DNA of 64,000 nucleotides from Sporobolomyces roseus (Eukaryota > Basidiomycota > Microbotryomycetes > Sporidiobolales > Sporidiobolaceae): the NCBI GenBank assembly GCA_016617785.1, contig JADILM010000003.1, positions 1,488,001-1,552,000 of the forward strand, in the 5' to 3' direction. A model generated the notes under the pieces. The model worked only from the letters and a program-made list of their open reading frames with translations, was not told the origin of the DNA and did no database searches. Shown here piece after piece: positions 44,935-57,424 of the stretch. A program made the position numbers and the translations under genes. Each line of letters starts with the position of its first letter. Within the stretch, counting starts at the first letter, position 1.

Positions 44935-46658
44935 ATGAGCAAACCTACACAAATAGATCATCAGACGAGGGCGTCCTTACCCGACGCAGTTCAAGCTCCA
45001 ACTCCCGCGGCTTCAACCATTTCGTCCCCTTCTCCTTCCCCTCCTTCCTCGTCCCGAATTTCAAGAGAATCAAGACCGCTGTTTACACCGAGATCATCGA
45101 AACCTGAAGATCAACCTCTGTTTCCTTTACCGCCAGCTAGCGCTTTCCTGGGTGAGTTTCTGCTCCCCTCGTTTGTTTCGTTTCGTTTCGCAGGCTCACA
45201 CGACCTTTCTCCCTCGATGATTCGCTCTTTGTAGCTGGAGCAGTGGCAGGTGCAGCATCAAGAACCGTCGTTTCACCATTGGAGAGACTGAAGATTATCT
45301 TACAAGGTTCGATTTCGCTTCGCTCCATTCATCGTTTCGTCGACTGATTGGATTCTTCTCGCATCGAACAGTTCAAGGATCTTCAGCGCAATATAAGGGA
45401 GTCGTACATGGATTGACAAAGATGTGGAAGGAAGAAGGACTTCGAGGTACGCTCATTGACCCGCTCATTTGACCCGCTCACTGACCCATCCAATGACATC
45501 GCTTTCGACTTCTGACCAACCCCCCTCGTCGTTTCTCAGGTTATATGGCAGGAAATGGTATCAATGTGATACGAATAGCGCCCTATTCAGCCGTCCAATT
45601 CTCAACTTACGAATTCTTCAAATCCGCCTTGATCTCGTCCTCTTCAGACCATACGATCGATACACCACGGCGGCTACTAGCTGGTGCTCTCGCAGGGATC
45701 GCTGCGGTCGGCTCAACATACCCGCTGGATCTCGTCAGGTCGAGGTTGAGCGTCGAGAATGCGAGTTTGGGAATGAAGGATGGCCGGGAAAACAAGAAAA
45801 GTACAGGGATCTTAAAGATGTTAGTGAGAGTGTACAAGGAGGAAGGTGGAGTCAGAGCACTGTATAGGGGACTCGTGCCGACGTAATTTTTTTCTGTTTT
45901 TTTTTTTTTTTTCTCCTCCCTCGACTCGAACTGATACGAGTACCAGCGATCTTCTACAGGAGTATGGGAGTAGCACCATACGTTGGATCAAATTTTGGAA
46001 GTCCTGCTTTCAGCCCATCTGATCGTATTGGCCTTGTGAGCTAACCTGTTCGCGTTTCGATCGGTTACAGGCTACTTATGAGCTGCTGAAGCAACAATAT
46101 ACGAAGTTCATGGGTGGAGGGGAGGCTGCTCAACCACATACACCTATCAAGCTTGTGTGCGGTGCGATAGCTGGAGGTTTCTCTCAAACAGTAAGTTTTC
46201 GCTCTCATCGCACGGATTCGTCTGCGTGATCGCCTCGAATGCGTCATACTGATCTGACTGCAATGTACTGATCCACGTCACGTGATAACTCTGCTACAGA
46301 TAACATATCCGATGGACTTGCTACGACGGCGAATGCAAATGGTTGGCCTGAAATCGCAAGTTTTGGGTTACGAGTATACGGGATCTTGGAACGGTACGCT
46401 TCTCCTCATCCATACTCTCGCAGTGATACCGTCGTTGCCCATCATAAGACTTTGTACTGACGCTGTCTTTGTGCTCGCTTAGCTATCTCGACCATCGTTC
46501 AGAAAGAAGGGATTCGAGGATTGTACAAAGGGATCGTTCCTAACCTAGCGAAGTGTGCTCCCGCTTCATCAGTCTCCTTCGCCGGCTACGAGTTTACGAA
46601 AGGACTGATGGACAAGTTCACGGGCGAGGATGATGAGGAGGAATACGTCGAGGAGTGA
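44935..46658 (+). CDS. mitochondrial carrier family protein (SLC25), YPR011C/SLC25A42-like
   Basis: Eight exons: 44935-45151, 45235-45306, 45372-45446, 45540-45882, 45960-45996, 46071-46190, 46300-46393, 46483-46658; 377 residues. All three carrier signatures are present: SPLERLKIILQVQG, YPLDLVRSRLS and YPMDLLRRRMQ, each followed by a GxxxxYKG-type motif (LRGYMAGN, RALYRGLVP, RGLYKGIVP). PLERLKIxLQ and the AGNGINVIRI block place it with nucleotide or CoA-related carriers; the substrate is not certain. The N-terminal 70 residues are disordered and the C-terminus acidic. Exon 5 must end at SNF to rebuild the fourth helix (VAPYVGSNFATYELL). The following intron then starts GGAAGT instead of GT. 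Confidence 0.85.
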
Positions 46659-47071
46659 AGAGATAGAGATACATTTTATTCTTATACCCCATTTCAATTA
46701 TTTCCGATCTGTCACCGACTAATCGTAATCGATACCACGAGTTGCATCCACTTTGTTTCGAGCTAGCGAAGTAGAGTTGCGAAACTCTGCGAAAGCGAGC
46801 TAGCGAAAAATTCGGACTTCTTCACCTCCTCCTTCAACTTTGCGCTGCTCCTCTGGCTCAGGCAAAGACATGCTCGACAGCGGCTAACGACAGACATCGG
46901 CAACGTCAGAATCGCGCTGGCTCTGAATTGAGGATCTCTTTATCAAACAAATTTCGCTCTCCCTTTCTTCTCCTCTTCACACAAAAGGCCGACTACAGCA
47001 TCTCATTCGAAGCATAATCACCACCACCGGGTCATCACGGCACCGACTCATTCAGGCAATTCGCTCGAAAA
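46659..47071. other. intergenic, no feature recognised
   Basis: Carrier 3' flank and promoter of the next gene. A GCTAGCGAA motif recurs at 46763-46769 and 46799-46807. No gene seen. Confidence 0.45.
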
Positions 47072-49189
47072 ATGCGAAGTGGGGTGGAATTGAAGTTTGT
47101 CCTATCCTGCCTCTCCAAGCTGAGCTTATAAGCTAACACTCCAGTTCACAGTACAAACAGCCCATCACCTTCCGCTCAGCTTAGCTCCCTTTCGCTCGGA
47201 CCTGAACCGCTTTCCTACCCAACTTTCCGACCCTCTCCCAAATCAGCTGGATCTGCCTCTCTCCCGTCTGCTCCTCTCAACCGGAGTAGATCAGCAACCT
47301 GGGAGAGCGATGACAAGCGAGGAAGAAGCGGGACGAAGAAATCGTTGGGATTGACGAAACTCGAAGTCGACGAGGGACCTTTCTCGGATCCTCTGAGGAG
47401 TCCTTCTATCAATGCACGAGAGAGAAAACTGGTGAGCGCTACCCATTCACCTTCAGCGAAGACGGAGCTGAGATCGTGTCGTTTCGCAGTCTCTGCTTTC
47501 GACAGCGAACGATCCCTTATCCTTGCCTCCAACTCCCGACTGTAACTACGCTCGACGCAACTCGACTCTCTCCACTTCGTCGATGTCACACTCTCCGAGC
47601 TCTCCCATGGTAATCTATGTCCCTTCGACCAGTCGACAACGTTATTCGATCGCTTCTTCGTCCTACGCAAACACGATCGGAGATATCAGTACTTCCTCGA
47701 TGCCTCTACTGCGTCAGTCGAAAGGCGGAGATGAGACAAGTTCGAGCAACGGAATTGACTTGAGTGGAATGGGAGCCGGTCATGGAGGAAGCGGTGGAGC
47801 AGGAGGTTGGACGAATCGAGCATCATCTTACGCTGCGAGTTCTTCTTCGAGGGTTCACATGGCAGAATCATCAAGAGCTTCGATATATTCCGACGATGCT
47901 TCTTCGGTTCATTCGTATCCTCCGAAGCCGAGGCAGAGAACTGGATCGACGTGGACAACGAGTGAGAATGGAGATGGATCTAGAGGGAGCTGGGCGAGAG
48001 ATTTCGAATCACTCGGTGCCACAAGTCAGGTACAAAGACGAGGCGTAAGTCGGAAAACCAATGAGTCGGCTTCGAGCGCGAGCTGATAACCTTTCTCTTC
48101 TAACAGAGCGCCGATTCTCGAACGGATCCCTGGCCACCTTTCGTCTCGAACAGCTACCTGCATCAACCTATCGCTCGACCGACACCCGCTTACCTCTCTC
48201 AACTCTCGAACTACTCCTTTCCTCCAGTCTCAGCAAAGACGTCGCCTCCTCGCTCATCTAATCCTCCTCCCGCCGTTCGAACGGGAGGACTAGGAAGCTC
48301 GAATCCACTAGCGCCTCTCCGGAAACGGCTCGCTCGGTCTCTCGCAGGCTCTGGTGGACAGCTGCATACCGAGGTACAATTACTGCTCGAACTGGTCGAC
48401 GCACTCGACCACTGCATCACCCTCTTTTCGACTCAGCCGTCGATGGACCCTTCTTCCCTATCGCCAATGTCTCGCCCATCACATGCTCCATTATTTTCTT
48501 CTCTACCCGTTCCTTTCGATGAATCGGCAACACCTTCGATCGGTCCGACCAGGAGTTCGAAAAGTGCACTTCTCGACGAAGTTCGACTCCTCGTTCGCGA
48601 GCTTGTCGAACTTGTTCCGGACGCTCAGAGATGCCTTACAAATGGTCAATACGGACCTCTCGCCTTCCCCAACACGACGACGATTCGACTCATGCAAAGT
48701 CTCGAAAACAAAGAAATTGTCGAATCACCTTCTCCCTCTCCTCCGATTCTCAAAACTCCTCGACCTACTTCGTGGAAATCTGGAACACACTCTTCAGAAT
48801 GGTGGCCGAGTCGATTAGCGAGGGATTGCAGGAGTTTACTCGTCGAAGCGGGACTTCCAACGGGAAGAGGATCGACCGTTTGGCAATTGGCTGCGAGGTT
48901 GAGTGAGGAGGGACTCGAGGAAACGGTTTCGCCTTCAATGTCAATCGATCCTGCCAGTACGACGAGTCAAGGAGGAGGAGGAGGAACAGCGGATACAGAA
49001 GGACAACAAGAGGAGTCGCCGACTTTGCTACCTTCTGCTCGATCGGAATCTGCCAGGAGGGATGAATTACTTGAACAAGGAAAGAAACGGTGGGAAGCTT
49101 ACAGACAGAAACAACAGCAGAAAGGTCAGAAAGCAGGAGGAGGAGGTCAACTTGTCAACTTGTCAGACTCTTTCCGCGTGAATCGATAA
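47072..49189 (+). CDS. Ser/Pro-rich disordered protein with helical C-terminal region, unknown function
   Basis: Exons 47072-47094, 47152-47431, 47490-48044, 48107-49189; 646 residues. All joins are in phase. The first 400 residues are low-complexity (Ser, Arg, Gly, Tyr). From about residue 420 a more ordered block appears: HTEVQLLLELVDALDHCITL, LLDEVRLLVRELVELVPDAQ, EWWPSRLARDCRSLLVEAGL. It ends with a basic coil WEAYRQKQQQKGQ. I do not recognise a domain; it might be a cortical or signalling scaffold, but that is speculation. The first exon is placed at MRSGVELN because the GTTTGT donor and CTAAC branch site fit and the frame then stays open. Confidence 0.6.
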
Positions 49190-49893
49190 CCTTCGCATTT
49201 TTAAGCCGTTTCCTTTGCGAGCGGGAGAGGTATTTCCAATCCATGCATTCCGTCACAGAGAGGAGTTAACCGAAATCTCTTGATCAGCATGCGGAGAGAC
49301 TTCTTCCCGCCGAGGGCGAGGGCTCGATCGGGAACCTCGACGTTTTTTCACATTTCGTCGCAAGAACGACTCGGACTTTGCACAGGCTTCGCTCCTGCTT
49401 TCGATTTCTTGCTCTTTCCTCTTGACCGCAATGCGTGTTTTTTCTAGAAGAGGACGAGATTTGGGGTCGGTGGAAATCGACCCCCCCCTTCCTTGACCTC
49501 CCTCCTGAATCAAAGCGATTTCGGCTCGACTTGTTCTCCACATAGACAAATCAGTGAGTTGCTGCTCATTCTCCTGCTCGAGAAAGCTTTTCCTTTCATC
49601 TGACATCTACTTATAATGCCCTCGCATCCTGTTGCATCTCATTCAGACTTTAGTCTCCCTCCCCTCCTCCTCCTTTCTTCCTCTCTCTCCTTCAACCCCC
49701 ACTTTGGATCTCGCAAACCTCGCTTTACAACTCTAATCAACTTGAGAGGATAGTGATTCATGCTATTGTCAGAGTAGAACAAGGGTGAGTCCTCTTCGCT
49801 TTCCTCCTCCAGCCAAAACACATTCACTCACCTCTCTCAATACTGTTCTATCTTGCTCTCGCCGTGTTATAGCCGCCATCTTTCAGCTAGGCT
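49190..49893. other. intergenic, 0.7 kb: SWI1 promoter and leader
   Basis: It contains a C8 run near 49481 and a long C/T tract at 49655-49700. A GTGAGT at 49784 and a GTTATAG at about 49865 suggest a 5' untranslated intron just before the start codon. No coding gene supported. Confidence 0.45.
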
Positions 49894-52800
49894 ATGTACC
49901 CAAACTCTAGCAGCTATCAATCAAATCAGTATCAATCAACAGATCCTCCCTCTCAAAGACCCACTTCTGCTTCTCAATCAACTTTCACAAACGGCGGCGC
50001 GTTTAATCAACAGCAAGGTGGAACACTACAGGGAGGAGGAGGAGATCGTTCGAATTACGCTGCGATGTACGCGCAACAGCAGAATGGATTAGGACCGGGA
50101 GGAGGAGGTCAATGGGCTCAAAATGGAGGAGGAGGTCAATCTTTCGCACAGCAAGCTCAGTACGGTGGGAACGGTTCAATTCAACAGCAACGGCAGTACA
50201 GTCAGGGTCCTTCTGCGACGGCGAATCTCTTTCAGCAACAACTCGCTCAACAATCTTCGATGGCTCCCTCGCAGAATTCTCTCGCTCAACCTCCTCACGC
50301 CGGAAATAGCTATCAGTCATCGGCTCAAGCGTACATGCAAACTCAACAACAACTCGCGCAGGCTCGAGGTGCACCACAAGGATCTCCTCACCCTTCCTCC
50401 TTTCCCACTTCTTCGCAATCTCCCGCTTCGAACTTCTCTCAGATCCCGAATCAAACCACGACACAGTCTCAGCAAACTCCTTCTCACGACCCGTCGAATC
50501 AGCCAGCACCATCGAGTTCGATGCAGTCAATGTCGGGACCGCAACTTATGGAAATCCTTAGAGGAGTCAGTCTGCAAGGGATGACTCCGCAAATCTACAG
50601 CACTCTCACGCCGTTACAGCAACAAGCCGTTCAAGAGATCATGATTCGTACGAGGTCTCGTCAAGCACAACAACAATCTCAACTCGGATTAGGACTTCCC
50701 GGATCTCCTGCTGCTCCTCTGAAACCTTCTCCCTCTTCGACTCAGCCTCCTTCGAATGGTTCTCCCGCACCGAACTCAACTACGCTCAATCGTCCGAACG
50801 CGACTCAGCCGCCTACTCAACAAGCGACGCCTAGTCAATTGGGATTCCTCAAAACTTTGAGCGATTTCTATGCGAAACGGGGAATTACTTTCAATGGTCC
50901 ACCTGTTATCGAGGGTCGACAAATCGATTTGCCTCGGTTCTATGCTGGTACGAAACCTTCCTCCTCATTGCGATGATTTGAATGGTTTCGCTGACCCATT
51001 TCTCCCTCTTCTTTGACGAAAATAGCGGTTAGCGCTACGGGAGGTTTCGCAAATGTGAGTTGACTATCTCACACACATGATTTGTACATCTCAAGCTCAT
51101 ATCGATCCTTTGAACAGACGAATGCGAGGCGGTTATGGGGAACGGTCGCAAGCACTATGCAATTTCCGGCCGCGTCTGTCGACGATCATCCCGAACAAAG
51201 GCTTCAGCAAATCGCCGCCGTGAGTCTTGAACCACTTCTACATGATCTTCGAGGGGAGCTGACCTGATTTCGCGCGCCTTGCAGGCTTATCATGGCGCAC
51301 TCTACGCTTTCGAACAAACGATTCAACAGATGCAGTATCAGCGACTTCAAGCGGCTCGCGCTGCTGCCGCTGGACAAGCACCTTCGACTCCTGTTGCCAA
51401 CGGCGTCCCTGTTCCCTTTCCAAATTCTCAATCTCACGCTCCAACTCCCTCCGCTCAATCAACTTCTCACGCCTCTCCCGCTCCTCAAGCAATACCCCAA
51501 CCTGTTGCTAACTCACCTCTTACTACTCAACCTTCCCGCCCAGCTTCTTCCGGATCAACATCGACTTCAACCTTTCAAAATCCCTCGATGCAGACGCAAG
51601 CGAACATCGATTCAAAGATCCCACCACCTTTCGAAACGAGACCGGGATCGGCTGCTTCGAGGAAAGATAGTGCAGTGGTAGTAGAGGATGTGAAAGGGAA
51701 AGCAAAAGCTGTGGAAATACCCGATACTTCGATCAAAGGTGCGAATCTTCGCTTTTCGACTCTCTTTTCTTCTGCTCAATCTTCTTTCCTCACAGTCGAG
51801 GACTTTGTCACTGGTGGAACTGAAACTCCCAAGAACCCCATCCTCGACCTGTCCGATTCAAACATCTCTGCTTCTCCTCGACCGATTACCGCCGACTCAT
51901 CAAAAACGAAACCCACGATTTCTCAGCCTCCTCCTCCGCCTCCGCCAGTCGAACCTCCTCGACGGAAACGGCAGAAGATCGAATACGTCCCTTACAATAA
52001 GACTCTGGATACTGTCGCTGGATATGATTTGGGCGGGGTCGAAGAAGTGTTTCAACAAACTGCGAGACGGAAACGACCGAGAACTGCTTACGACTTGGGT
52101 GAGTCTCCTTCATCTGTACTGATGTCTGTATGTCGCTCATTACAAGCTGTTTATGTAGGCCTCGTCGACCTACATTCTCTCACCATGTCGATCCGTTCTC
52201 GACTCGCTTCAGAAGTCTCCTTCGCACTCAACTCTCTCACTCTCATCTCTATGTCAATTCGAACTCATCCACAAGAAACGAACTCGATTCCATTCCCTCT
52301 ACGACGTTGTCAGAACCTTTACGACGAGTTGGTCGATTTACTGGAGGAAACGGCATTCGGTTACGAAGATGAAGACGAGGAGGAGGAGGATCAGCCAGCG
52401 CACGACGATGAGCAGCCAATAGCTCCTGAAACGTACAGTGATCTGTTTCAGACAATCACGGAAGAAGCTGGTCAACTTCGACCTCCGGACCCTAATGAAC
52501 GAAATCGAAACGCTCAACTCGCCGATCTAGGCCAAACCCCCCTTCGACCTATCGATACCATCCTCTCTGTTACGAATATCCTACGGAACTTTTCGATCGC
52601 CGATGATAATGCGACTTTTCTCGGAAAAGACCCTCATCTTCTCGAAGTTCTCGCTCGTCTCACAAAACTGCCTCTCGAAACATCAGCATCAGGAGGAGGA
52701 CCGAAACGACCTCTCTGGCCTATCCGAGTCTCACCTTTGGATTCGATGACGCTCAAAAAAGACGTCGTCGAATTGCTCGTCAATTTCGGCCTCGATGTTC

Positions 52801-53651
52801 GGTTGGATCAGCAAAATGTCGGAACTTCCCAATCCATCTTCAACCTCCTCACCTTCTTCCTCCTCGACGCTCACCGACACTCCCACACCCACTTTGACCT
52901 CTCACAAACTCCCGGAAACTCTAGCCGAATCGCTCAGTCCACTTCAATACGAATCGCTCACTACGTCGACCTCGGACTCGCGGCATTCTCTCGAGTCACT
53001 CTCTTCGACTCGAATCGTATCGCCATCTCCCGATTAGCTTCCCACTCTACCCTCGATCGCCTCTTCGACTCCCTGATTCGACTCGTCCCCATCTCTGAAT
53101 CCGATTTCCAACTCATGACTCTCGAATCCGGACTCGTCTTTGTCGAGAACCTCGTCATGTCCCTTTACAACCTCGTTTACCTCGCCACTCCCGAACTCAA
53201 ACTCGAACTCCGATCGAAACCAGCCTACATTCGAAGTTTGATGAGGGTAGTTCGAAGGCTCTCTGGATCTCACTCCGCCGATTCTGCCGCCGCAGCTTTC
53301 CAACCTCTCATCGAACGGTGTATCGCTACGCTTCAACTCTTGAGTTCGCTGGGAGGAGTGACAGTGGGTTCGACTGGAATTGAATCGACAGAGGTACCTT
53401 GGTGGGGAATGTCGATGAGTGGTTACGAAGAAGATGAAGTAGGAGAAGGAGGGAAACAAGTGATCAGACCTGCTCAACCGACAGAAGCAGATCGAGGAAT
53501 CGTCAAACAGAGGTTACCTCCATCAGCGTCGACTGCAGCAGGCTTGGATCCAGGTTTACCGATACTCTCTGGAGAAACGAAATCTTTATTCGAGTCGTTG
53601 GCAGCTGGTTCAATGTCGAGTGTATTTGGTTCTTTAGTGACGCTGTTGTAA
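49894..53651 (+). CDS. SWI1: ARID-domain subunit of the SWI/SNF chromatin remodeller (Swi1/ARID1 homologue)
   Basis: Exons 49894-50947, 51026-51054, 51118-51219, 51285-51738, 51796-52098, 52159-53651; 1144 residues. The N-terminus is Gln/Asn/Ser-rich, like prion-forming yeast Swi1. The ARID domain at about 314-395 reads GFLKTLSDFYAKRGITF, PPVIEGRQIDLPRFYAAVSA and NARRLWGTVASTMQFP. The C-terminal half has the Swi1/BAF250 helical repeats (LVDLHSLTMSIRSRLASEVS; ILRNFSIADDNATFLGKDPH). Swi1 holds the core module of SWI/SNF and contacts activators. Polyproline and acidic stretches sit in the linker. Splicing keeps the ARID domain intact across three introns. Confidence 0.93.
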
Positions 53652-53948
53652 GGGAAGTGATTGTGTCGTAGGTAGTTTTCAATGTTTGGATAGATTTCGC
53701 AATGTTAGCGAGCATGCACTCGTTCGTAGACTATTTTCGTGCGAAGGTATAGCGAAGTCGTTGAGATTTGTGAGCGAACTAACGAGGCAAGCGCGGCGAA
53801 CAGTGAACGAGCGAGCAGGTCAGAGTGGATTCGAGCGTTTGCGAGAAACTGCTAGAATTTTCTAGCAACAAATTACGTCGAGGTATAAAAAGGACCGGTT
53901 TCGCTCCTTCGTCTCGCTCTTCACTGTTCTCAATCAAACGTTACAAGT
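53652..53948. other. SWI1 3' flank and HSP104 promoter region
   Basis: About 300 bases. The proximal 100 carry the heat-shock element and TATA box listed separately. Confidence 0.6.
53844..53890 (+). promoter_or_regulatory. heat-shock-element-like palindrome and TATA box of HSP104
   Basis: GCTAGAATTTTCTAGC at 53851-53866 is a 7-bp inverted repeat with two central bases. It contains nGAAnnTTCn, the head-to-head unit bound by Hsf1, with another GAA 9 bases upstream in GAGAAAC. TATAAAA follows at 53884-53890, 59 bases before the start codon. The spacing fits a strong, stress-inducible fungal promoter. Confidence 0.65.
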
Positions 53949-56900
53949 ATGGACCCAAACAAATTCACCGAAGCTACTACGAAAGCCCTCGAATCAGCAA
54001 TCAACTTGGCAAAGGAGAATTCAAACTCTCAACTCTCACCCGCTCACCTCGCCTCGGCTCTCCTCTCGCCTACTCAGAATGCGACTGGAGCTAGTCAGGC
54101 TACCCTCTTCTCTTCTATCCTCAACAAAGGTGAGTTCTCGCTCTCTTTTCTTTCCTCCCCTTCCTCCCTTCTTTACCCCACTATTTCCCGAGACTGACTG
54201 ACTCCCTATGCTCCCCTGTGCTCATCTACGTCTGCAGCTGGTGCCAATCCTGATCTAGTGAACCGCGGATTGGCCAAATTCATCGTACGCTTGCCTGCTC
54301 AAGAGCCTGCTCCCGACGATGTTTCCCTCTCACCAGCGACCGCAAAAGTTTTACGAGAAGCTGAAAAGATCATGAAGGACAAGGTGAGTACATTATAGAG
54401 CTCTACATTACCGAGGGAGACTGACATTCGAGACTGCCATCGATTAGAACGATTCCTTCGTCGCTCAGGATCATCTCATTCTCGCACTCTGTCAAGACAA
54501 CTCGATCGCTTCAATCCTCAAAGAGGCTGGAGTCACTCCCGAACAAGTCAAGTCAGCGGCGCAACAGATCAGAGGAGGGAAGAAGGTGGACAGTCGAGGA
54601 AGTGAGGAAGGATTCGACGCTTTGAGGAAATACGCTCGTGACTTGACGGCTGAAGCTGAAAGCGGCAAGCTCGACCCAGTCATCGGCAGAGACTCTGAGA
54701 TTCGGCGTTGTATCAGGATATTGAGTAGGAGAACAAAGAACAACCCTGTTGTAAGCGCGTTTACGCTTTCCTTGCCTCCGCTTCTTCACTGACTAACTCC
54801 TGCCACATTTTCCAGCTCATTGGAGAACCGGGTGTTGGGAAGACAAGTGTGGCTGAGGGCTTAGCTCTACGAAGTAAGTGGAAAGAGTTGTCTGCCGCGA
54901 TTCTGAGCTGACCTTGAATTTTCACTTTTTTTTTTTAGTTGTCGCTCGCGATGTACCACCAAATCTCCTCGGTCGACTCTGGTCTCTCGATATGGGTGCC
55001 CTCACTGCTGGAGCTAGCTACAAGGGACAGTTCGAGGAGAGGCTCAAGAGTGTTTTGGAGGAATGTGAAAAGGCAGGAGAGGAAGGAGCTGGAGTCATTC
55101 TCTTCATCGACGAGCTTCACACCGTCATGGCCGGTCAAGGAGGAACCGGAATAGGAGCAGGTGATCTCCTCAAACCCGCTCTCGCTCGAGGCAAACTTCG
55201 AACTATCGGCGCCACGACTCTCAACGAATACCGTCAGGTAAGTCTCACCCCCTTCTCTACCTCTCCACATGTTGTCCAGATGTCTCTTGACTGACGCTGC
55301 TCCAACGCCGACAGCACATCGAGAAAGATGCCGCTTTCGAACGTCGATTCCAGCAGGTCATGGTCAACGAACCCACAGTCCCCGAGGCTATCTCTATCCT
55401 ACGTGGTATCAAAGAGAAGTACGAAGTTCATCACGGAGTCACCATTCTCGATGCTTCCCTCGTCGCTGCGGCAACTCTCGCTCACAGATACCTCACTTCT
55501 CGCAAACTCGTATGTCTGCGTTTCTTCCTGCTTCTCGACTGCCCATCGTGATCACTGACGACCCATACAATGACTCACAGCCCGACTCTGCTATCGACTG
55601 TATTGACGAAGCTTGTTCCGCCGTTCGAATCGCTCGCGAATCTCGACCTGAGGAGATTGATCAACTCGAACGTCAGAAACTCCAATTCGAAATCGAACTC
55701 CACGCTCTCTCTTCCGAACTCGCTCGTGACAAGAAGGACGAAGTCGCAAAGGCCAAGATCGAAGAAACGAAACAAGCCATCTCAAGAATCGATGATCAAC
55801 TCGCACCCATCAAAGCCAGGTTCGAAGCGGAGAAATCAAAATCCGACGAGATCAACAATGTCAAGAGGAGGATCGACGAGCTTACTGCCAAAGCAGCAGA
55901 TGCTGAACGACGATACGAGTAAGTTTCAATGTTCATGTTCGCTCTTTCTTTCGCACCGAGACTGACCATCTTCTCTTTCTCGGTCTAGTCTCGCTACCGC
56001 CGCCGACATCACTCACGGTGCTCTTCCCGATCTTCGCCACCGTCTTCTCCAACTCGAAGAGGCAAAGAAGGAGGAGGAAAAGATGATGAGGGCAGCTGGA
56101 GGAGAAGCTCTCGCAGGAGACACTGTCACTCCCGAAGCGATTCAACAAGTCGTCGCTCAATGGTCTGGAATTCCTGTCACTTCGATGAAGGTATGCTCCT
56201 CTTCTTTCGAGCTTCATTTCCCCTCGCAGGACCGATACTGACTCCTCGGATCTTTTGAAACATTTCTAGTTGTCCGAGAAGCAGAAACTTCTCAAGATGG
56301 AAAAGACTCTCCGCAAGGAAGTAGTCGGTCAAGACGAGGCAGTCACTGCAGTTTCAAACGCTATCCGTCTCAATCGTTCCGGACTCTCCAACACCGATCG
56401 ACCAATCGCCAGTTTCCTCTTCGTCGGTCCCTCTGGAACTGGTAAAACTCAACTCGCCAAATCTCTCGCCAAATTCCTCTTCGACTCTCCCGATGCCATG
56501 CTTCGAATCGACGCCTCAGAATACTCAGAGAAACACACTGTCGCCAAACTTCTCGGAGCTCCGGCAGGTTACGTCGGCTACAATGAAGGAGGTTTACTTA
56601 CGGAGTTCGTCAGGAGGAAACCTTACTCGGTTGTGCTCGTCGATGAGCTTGAAAAGGCTTCGCGGGAGTTTGTTCAAGTTTTCCTCCAAGTTCTCGACGA
56701 TGGACGAGTTACCGATGCTGCTGGTCGAGTTGTCAACTTCAAGAACACTGGTATGTCTATCTACGCTGAATCGTTCTGTCGCCAGAACGCAGACTGACCC
56801 GCTTCTCTGAAAACAGTGATCATCATGACTTCAAACCTCGGATCCGCCTTCTTGAACGAACTTCCCGACGATGGCTCACCTGTTCCCGACTCAACCAGGG

Positions 56901-57424
56901 AGCTTGTGCAAGGTGCAGTTCGAGCCCACCTCCCTCCCGAATTCATCAACCGTATCGACTCGATTGTCATCTACAACCGCCTCTCTCGCTCGGATGTTCG
57001 CTCAATCGTCGAAGTTCGTATCGCAGAGGTCCAAAAACGCTTGCGCTCAAACGGTAAAGACATTACGTGAGTCGTGTACTTCATTGTTCACGCTGTTCGA
57101 TCGAAACTGACCGTGTTTTGTGAAATTCCGACTCACAGGCTTCAGATTTCCAAACCTGCTCTCGACTTCCTCGCCAGCGTTGGCTATCACCCATCTTACG
57201 GAGCTCGACCCCTAAACCGTGCCATCCAGAACGAACTCCTCAACCCTCTCTCTCGCTACATTATCGACGAATCAATCCGTGATGGTGAAACAGCTCGAAT
57301 CGAATTCGATGCTCCCGCAAACCGTCTCGTCTGCATTCCGAATCACGAGTCGTCTGTTCCGGTACACGATGATTCCGATGAGGAGATGGGGGACGACTCG
57401 ATCGAAGTTGAGGAATTGGATTGA
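53949..57424 (+). CDS. HSP104: Hsp104 disaggregase (ClpB/Hsp100 AAA+ ATPase)
   Basis: Eleven exons: 53949-54129, 54238-54383, 54448-54750, 54816-54873, 54939-55237, 55315-55509, 55581-55918, 55989-56190, 56270-56750, 56817-57066, 57139-57424; 912 residues (yeast 908). It has the N-terminal Clp repeats, Walker A GEPGVGKT (213-220) with Walker [10 protein letters not shown], pore loop [12 protein letters not shown], and the coiled-coil middle domain ([20 protein letters not shown]). The second AAA module carries GPSGTGKT (about 627-634), the GYVGYNEGG pore loop and SNLGS sensor 1. It ends with the acidic VEELD tail that binds TPR co-chaperones. Hsp104 pulls proteins out of aggregates with Hsp70/Hsp40. 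The TGA stop is followed in the same frame by 35 further sense codons (see findings). Confidence 0.97.

Noticed and set aside
45960..46036. Carrier reading through SNFGSPAFSPSDRIGL to a 35-nt intron
   Set aside because: It would put 13 polar residues into the fourth membrane helix, and the intron would be shorter than any other here. It is noted only as the alternative to the GG-AG border.
49253..49606. 117-codon minus-strand frame upstream of SWI1
   Set aside because: Charged low-complexity content, no motif, and it ends in homopolymer runs; more likely promoter sequence.
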